A stretch of DNA of 64,000 nucleotides from Futiania mangrovi (GTDB lineage Bacteria; Pseudomonadota; Alphaproteobacteria; Futianiales; Futianiaceae), in assembly GCF_024158125.1 (NCBI RefSeq), contig NZ_JAMZFT010000002.1, positions 806,001 to 870,000 of the forward strand. Reading direction: 5' to 3'. The notes below the pieces were generated by a model. The model ran no database searches. It saw only the letters and a program-made list of their open reading frames with translations, and was not told the origin of the DNA. A program made the position numbers and the translations under genes. Of this stretch, positions 59,885 through 64,000 are shown in pieces (within the stretch, counting starts at the first letter, position 1; every line of letters begins with the position of its first letter).

Positions 59885-59928
59885 ATATTAGCTAGCGCTG
59901 ATATATTAGGCCTGGCGGCGAAATACAA
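59885..59928 (-). promoter_or_regulatory. Promoter with palindromic operator of the MBL-SulP operon
   Basis: On the minus strand TTGTAT (59928-59923) and TATATC (59905-59900) are 17 bases apart. The -10 lies inside an imperfect inverted repeat ATATTAGCTAGCGCTGATAT (59885-59904; 7 of 8 positions pair), placed so that a bound repressor would block polymerase. A direct repeat ATATTAG recurs at 59885 and 59903. Consistent with an ArsR-type sulfide repressor site, by inference. Confidence 0.6.
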
Positions 59929-60196
59929 CAGGCCGGTGTGATTGAAGTATGGCCCGGATCGGGACGCACGACAGCCCTTCTGTGACATGGGCCGATCCGG
60001 CGGCACGACCGGGCGGGCCGGGGGGCCGTCGGAAAATCAAAGGCTTGCGGCGGCAAGGCGCGGATTGCGGCAGATTGGCCCGCATCTTGCGGACATGGGT
60101 TCGTCAGTTCGTTGCGTCTCTCGATGGTTTCGCAGGGCAGCTCACCCCTTTCCGCTTGCGATGCGCGGGTGGGGGATGCAACGAGGGCGAAAGAAG
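59929..60196. other. Intergenic region ahead of the PilZ gene
   Basis: About 270 bases with no convincing gene. Beyond the MBL-SulP promoter on its left, I see no promoter signal that I would defend for the PilZ gene. Confidence 0.4.
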
Positions 60197-60736
60197 ATGG
60201 ACCGGATCCGCACAGTGTTCGGAAAGCGCACGACACCCCCCCGGAAAGAGATGGCGCAGCCGTCAGCGGCTTCGCCGCGCGAGGCGCAGGAAAGGCTCTA
60301 CCGGCGCCAGCGGGCGTACAAGGGGGCCGAGATCCATTACGACAAGGGGCTGATGTCCTGTCCGTGCCGCGTGATCGACATTTCTGACGCGGGTGCGCGC
60401 CTCACGTTCGCAAACGACCTGGCGCTGCCCCATGCCTTCACGCTCACGATCGCGCTGGACGGCGTCGAGGTCGATTGCGCGATGGCCTGGTACGACCGGC
60501 GCCAGATGGGGGTGAAGTTCGTCTCGCCCATGCGCAAGGTCAGCCCCCGGCGCGCCCAGAGCGTGCAGTCCTCCGACGCCCGGCGCGGTCCGCGGTTGCG
60601 CTCGATCGTTCCGGTGACGCCTGCCGAGGAGCCGCCCGCACAAGCGCCGAAGGGGCTCGTTGCCTCCCTTCCCGAGGTGAGCGCGGCACTGGCCGCCAAC
60701 ATCATCCGTTTTCCGGGCGCGAAGCGGCGCCAGTAG
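60197..60736 (+). CDS. PilZ domain protein
   Basis: Probable cyclic-di-GMP receptor of 179 residues. The c-di-GMP motifs are intact: RxxxR as Arg33-Arg37 (RLYRR), then DISDAG at 61-66 (D/NxSxxG). The PilZ domain covers about 30-120, with the rest a basic, proline-containing tail. Start ATG 60197 follows GAAAGAAG. The last 35 bases overlap the convergent ABC gene. Target process unknown. Confidence 0.88.
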   Translation: MDRIRTVFGKRTTPPRKEMAQPSAASPREAQERLYRRQRAYKGAEIHYDKGLMSCPCRVIDISDAGARLTFANDLALPHAFTLTIALDGVEVDCAMAWYDRRQMGVKFVSPMRKVSPRRAQSVQSSDARRGPRLRSIVPVTPAEEPPAQAPKGLVASLPEVSAALAANIIRFPGAKRRQ

Positions 60737-61421
60737 AGCGGCGTTCGTCGCTTTCGAGGCGCCCGTCGACGAGGTGGAGGCGCCGGTCCATGCGGTCGGC
60801 GAGGCCGATGTCGTGGGTCACGGCGAGCACGGTCTTGCCCCGCACATGGACAAGCTCGTCGAGGATCTGGAACACCTGCTCGGAGCTTTTGGAATCGAGG
60901 CTGCCGGTCGGTTCGTCGGCGAGCACGATGGGCGGATCGTTGGCGAGCGCGCGGGCGACCGCGACGCGCTGGCGCTGGCCGCCGGACAGCTGGTCGGGCC
61001 GCTTGTCGACGTGGCCGACGAGGCCGAGGCTCTCCAGAAGCTCGCCTGCACGCGCGCGCATCTGGCGCCGGGAGAGACGCCCGAGGCGGCGCATGGGGAT
61101 CTCCACGTTCTCGCGCACCGTGAACTCCGGCAGCAGGAAGTGGAACTGGAAGACGAAGCCCAGGGTCGAGAGGCGCAGCGCCGCGCGGGCGTCCTCGGAC
61201 AGGGTGGAGACGTCCTCGCCCGCGATCCGCAAGGAACCGGACGAGGGCCGGTCCAGCAGCCCGAGCAGATAGAGCAGCGAGGACTTGCCGGACCCCGACG
61301 GCCCGGTGATCGCCACGAACTCCCGTGCGGCGACGGTGACGGAGATGTCCTTGACCAGCGTCACGGGCACGACGGCGGGCAGGATGCGGGTGAGGTGCTC
61401 CGCCTCGATCAGCGCGCTCAT
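60702..61421 (-). CDS. ABC transporter ATPase (LolD/MacB type)
   Basis: ATP-binding subunit of 239 residues with Walker A GPSGSGKSS, Q-loop, signature LSGGQRQR, Walker B IVLADEPTGSLD and H-loop VTHD. Best matches LolD or MacB-type ATPases. Its start overlaps the permease stop by 4 bases, and an adaptor gene is upstream of that, so it belongs to a MacAB-like tripartite export operon. Confidence 0.9.
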   Translation of the reverse strand: MSALIEAEHLTRILPAVVPVTLVKDISVTVAAREFVAITGPSGSGKSSLLYLLGLLDRPSSGSLRIAGEDVSTLSEDARAALRLSTLGFVFQFHFLLPEFTVRENVEIPMRRLGRLSRRQMRARAGELLESLGLVGHVDKRPDQLSGGQRQRVAVARALANDPPIVLADEPTGSLDSKSSEQVFQILDELVHVRGKTVLAVTHDIGLADRMDRRLHLVDGRLESDERRSTGAASRPENG

Positions 61422-62659
61422 GACGCCCCCCGGATGATGTCGACCGGGTTGAGGCGGGCGGCCTTGCGGGCGGGAAGATAGCCCGCGATGCCCGCGGACA
61501 GCAGCGCGAAGCCCGACGCGATTGCGTAATGCCAGGGACTCCAGGCGAGCGGCAGGCGCGACATCTCCGATCCCATGCCGCGCAATTCGAACGTGATCTG
61601 CGCAAGCACGAGACAGAGGCCGAAGCCGAGCGCCCAGCCTGCGACGGAGCCCACGGCGCCGATAGCGATCCCCTCCACCAGGAAGAGGCGGCGCATGTCG
61701 GCTTCCCGGAAGCCCAGGGACTTCAGGATGGCGATGTCGCGCGCCTTCTCGTGCGTGATGGTCGAGACGATGTTGAAGATGCCGAAACCCGCGACCAGCA
61801 GGATGGCCGCGACGACCGTGTACATGATGGCGTTGCGGATCACGATGGCCTCGAGCAGGGATTCGTTGGCCTCCTCCCACGAGACGGACTTGTAGCCGGT
61901 CTGCGCCTCGGCCCGGGCGGCGACGGCGCGCGCGGCCTCCGGGTCGTCGAGCTTGATGCGGATCTCGTTGACCGCGTTCGGCCGCTCCGAGAGGATCTGC
62001 GCGTTCTTCAGCAGCACGTAGGCCTCTCCCTCGTCGCGCGCGGTCGATCCGGTGTGGAAGAGGCCGACGATCTTCAGACGCCGGACGAGGCCTGTGGAGG
62101 ACACGAGGCTGACGGTGGTGCCCATGGCCGCGCCCAGCCGCTCCGCCATGCGGTCGCCGATGACGATGCTGTTGCCGCCTGCGGAGAGCGCGGAAAAGCT
62201 GCCCTGCACGAAGTCCTGCGCGACGGAGGAGACGCGCGCCTCCGCTTCCGGCTCGATCCCCAGGATGGCGGCGCCCACGTCGCGGCCCGAATAGCGCACC
62301 ACGCCCTGCGTGCGCAGGCTGACCGCCATGTCGCCCGGCACCCAGGCGTCGAGCGCAGCGCGCACGGCGGTCGGGTTGCGGATGCCGCGGTTGTCCTCAC
62401 GCGGGCGCAACCCTGAGAAGTCCGTGGTGTCGAACGCGGCCTCCGCGGGCTGGCGCGGCGGCTCTCGCGTCTCGTCGGTGATGCGGACGTGCGGCATGCT
62501 GTCGACGAGATTGGCGATGAGGTCGTCCTGCGACCCCTGCATCAACGCAGCCATCGCGACCGAGAAGCCGACGCCGAGACCGACGCCGAGGATCGCCACG
62601 AAGGATTGCCGCGCGCGCCCCGCGAGATGGGTGAAGGCGAGGTCGAGGAGGAGGCGCAT
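61418..62659 (-). CDS. ABC transporter permease, FtsX/MacB type
   Basis: Inner-membrane permease of 413 residues with one N-terminal helix (about 18-40), a large periplasmic domain (about 45-275) and three C-terminal helices with the FtsX signature near ITHEKARDIAILKSLGF and GYLPARKAARLNPVDIIRG at the end. Functions with a separate ATPase and periplasmic adaptor. Substrate unknown. Confidence 0.9.
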   Translation of the reverse strand: MRLLLDLAFTHLAGRARQSFVAILGVGLGVGFSVAMAALMQGSQDDLIANLVDSMPHVRITDETREPPRQPAEAAFDTTDFSGLRPREDNRGIRNPTAVRAALDAWVPGDMAVSLRTQGVVRYSGRDVGAAILGIEPEAEARVSSVAQDFVQGSFSALSAGGNSIVIGDRMAERLGAAMGTTVSLVSSTGLVRRLKIVGLFHTGSTARDEGEAYVLLKNAQILSERPNAVNEIRIKLDDPEAARAVAARAEAQTGYKSVSWEEANESLLEAIVIRNAIMYTVVAAILLVAGFGIFNIVSTITHEKARDIAILKSLGFREADMRRLFLVEGIAIGAVGSVAGWALGFGLCLVLAQITFELRGMGSEMSRLPLAWSPWHYAIASGFALLSAGIAGYLPARKAARLNPVDIIRGAS

Positions 62660-62665
62660 CGATGC

Positions 62666-63664
62666 TTACTCCCGCTCGCGTACGCGGGCGCCGTCGGCGA
62701 GCCCGTCCGGGTAGGGCACGATCACGCGCGCGCCGGGCGCAAGCCCCTCCAGCGCCTCGACCTGCTGCGTACCCCGGATGCCCGGCGTGAAGCTGCGTCG
62801 GAGGGCGCGGCCGTCTTCCACCACGAACACGGCGCCACCGTCCACGGCGGCGGCGGGCACCAGCGGCGTATCCTCCGAGGTGCCGACGACCACGTTCACG
62901 TCGACCGTCATGCCGATCATAAGGGGCGTTTCCGCGGGCAGGGCGAAGCGGACGCGGTAGGTCTTTGTCACCGGGTCGCCCTTGGGCGTGATGCTCTCGA
63001 CCGTGGCGTCGAGCGCGCGGCCGGGGAAGGCGTCGGAGCTGAGCAGCGTGCGCTGGCCGGGACGGATGCGGGGAATGTCCTCCTCGTTGACGTCGGCGAC
63101 GACCTGAAGAGGACGGAGTTGCCCCACCCAGAAGAGCACGTCGCCGGGCTCCGCGATCTCGCCGACCTCGCCGTCCTGGCGCAGGACGACGCCGTCGAGG
63201 GGCGCGCGCAGGACATAGTTGTCGAGCCGCGCGCGCTGACCGGCGATGGCGGCCTCGACCTGGGTCAGTTCGCTCTCCGCCCGCTCGAGGTCCTGGCGGG
63301 AGGTAACGTTGCGGGCGGCGAGGTTGCGGTAGCGCTCGACCTCCTGGCGGGCGAGCAGGCTGCGGGCGGTCAGTTCCTCCAGCGTGGCCTGCGCCTCGCT
63401 GTCGTCAAGGCGGGCAAGCTCGTCGCCGGCCTCGACCTCGCGGCCCTCGCAGTCGCAAACGGACACGATCCGCTCGCGCACGAGCGGCGTCACCTTGGAC
63501 CATGTTACGGGTTCCACCACGCCGGTCGCATAGACGATCTCGGCGGCGTCGCCCCGCGTCACGGGCTGCGTCGCGACCGCCATCGGGCGCTGGGTGTAGA
63601 GCCACGCCGCGCCCGCGGCTGCGAGCAGGGCGAGGATCAGCAGGACGGGCTTGAGCAGACGCAA
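62666..63664 (-). CDS. HlyD/MacA-type periplasmic adaptor protein
   Basis: Membrane-fusion adaptor of 332 residues that links the permease to an outer-membrane channel. It has one N-terminal helix (about 5-25), a lipoyl half-motif, a coiled-coil hairpin (about 90-160: DSEAQATLEELTARSLLARQEVERY), then LRAPLDGVVLRQDGEVGEIAEPGDVLFWVG and beta-barrel domains. I took the TTG at 63664, which follows GAGAGG and starts the helix; upstream residues are unconserved. First gene of the operon; the TolC-type channel is elsewhere. Confidence 0.87.
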   Translation of the reverse strand: MRLLKPVLLILALLAAAGAAWLYTQRPMAVATQPVTRGDAAEIVYATGVVEPVTWSKVTPLVRERIVSVCDCEGREVEAGDELARLDDSEAQATLEELTARSLLARQEVERYRNLAARNVTSRQDLERAESELTQVEAAIAGQRARLDNYVLRAPLDGVVLRQDGEVGEIAEPGDVLFWVGQLRPLQVVADVNEEDIPRIRPGQRTLLSSDAFPGRALDATVESITPKGDPVTKTYRVRFALPAETPLMIGMTVDVNVVVGTSEDTPLVPAAAVDGGAVFVVEDGRALRRSFTPGIRGTQQVEALEGLAPGARVIVPYPDGLADGARVRERE

Positions 63665-63933
63665 GGGGAAACCTCTCTCGACCGGGCTCAGGGTGCGTGG
63701 CCGCGACCCTAGTGGGCGTGGGCAGGCGGGCGCCTTGATGCGGCGCAAGGGAGCGAAGGGACCGGGCTCCGGTCGATCCCGACGCCGGGCCGGCCTCGGG
63801 CCTGCCTTGCGGCAACCGCTGTTCAGTCTAAACGCAAAAACCTGTATGGGGATAAGTTCCGCGTCCCGGAGGGACCGGGCCGGAAGCCGTGCGCGCCGCC
63901 GGGTGCGCTCTCCCAAAGCAGGATACCTCGCCC
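63665..63933. other. Divergent intergenic region, exporter / MFS
   Basis: About 270 bases containing an AT-richer patch near 63821-63860. Promoters of both neighbours must lie here; I cannot name a convincing pair. Confidence 0.35.
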
Positions 63934-64000
63934 ATGGCCGGGATCGCCGCGCTCGCCGTCGCCTATGTCTTCTCGCAGTTCTACCGCTCTTTCCTGGCGG
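63934..64000 (+). CDS. MFS transporter (5' end only)
   Basis: The first 22 codons of a membrane protein, MAGIAALAVAYVFSQFYRSF, run off the right edge. The first helix and the FYRS motif match the opening of major facilitator permeases. Too little remains to assign a substrate. Confidence 0.6.
   Translation, partial: MAGIAALAVAYVFSQFYRSFLA

Noticed and set aside
1-64000. tRNA genes, insertion sequences and prophage
   Set aside because: None of the motif or gene content expected for these was seen on reading the window.

Overview
The window is a compact, visibly GC-rich bacterial chromosome segment that reads as an alphaproteobacterium. The evidence is the SRP RNA followed by dnaX-ybaB-recR, a tandem-haem membrane cytochrome c, an Irr-like iron box, FNR/FixK-type boxes, TRAP and SulP transporters and several hydantoinase/oxoprolinase-type genes. 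No species can be named. There are no IS elements, phage genes, tRNAs or CRISPR arrays, and most neighbouring genes are coupled by ATGA overlaps. No stretch is clearly of foreign composition.

Layout. 1-6750: cytochrome c (cut by the left edge), kdsB, pheA, nudC, SRP RNA, dnaX-ybaB-recR. 6770-12233: arsC-like gene, class III aminotransferase, succinate-semialdehyde-type dehydrogenase and an Lrp/AsnC regulator, divergent from a TauD/TfdA-type dioxygenase; then a two-helix channel and a TSUP exporter. 13252-14776: truncated haemoglobin and EamA permease. 14809-20820: a cobalamin riboswitch driving btuB-btuF-btuC-btuD and a dedicated TonB. 20891-23472: dodecin and a small catabolic operon. 23461-29186: SulP permease, orphan AceE-like E1 enzyme, APC permease.

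29208-33305: a stress cluster (tandem USP-like protein coupled to a Lon-like protease, divergent from a YdcH-like and a DksA-like protein) sharing an FNR-type box. 33330-38987: two FkbM methyltransferases, a small cytochrome c, an EamA permease, a quinone-oxidoreductase-like MDR enzyme, then a split ThDP decarboxylase. 39144-50024: TRAP transporter and hyuAB pair facing a second, convergent hyuAB pair across a palindromic repeat. With the decarboxylase this looks like a large catabolic locus of unknown substrate.

50214-54259: an EthD-like protein, a secreted protein and an iron-linked operon (rubrerythrin, CCG-domain Fe-S protein, DUF3501) behind a promoter with a near-perfect Irr box. 54263-60736: USP with an FNR-type box, an aminoglycoside-phosphotransferase/P-loop fusion, RcnB-like protein, a persulfide-dioxygenase-like MBL protein coupled to a second SulP permease behind a palindromic operator, and a PilZ protein. 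60702-64000: a MacAB-like tripartite export operon and the first codons of an MFS transporter.

Themes are redox and oxygen/iron adaptation (FNR-type boxes at 27884, 32571 and 54755; Irr-type box at 51416; sulfide-type operator at 59885), vitamin B12 uptake, and uptake and breakdown of organic acids, amines or amides.
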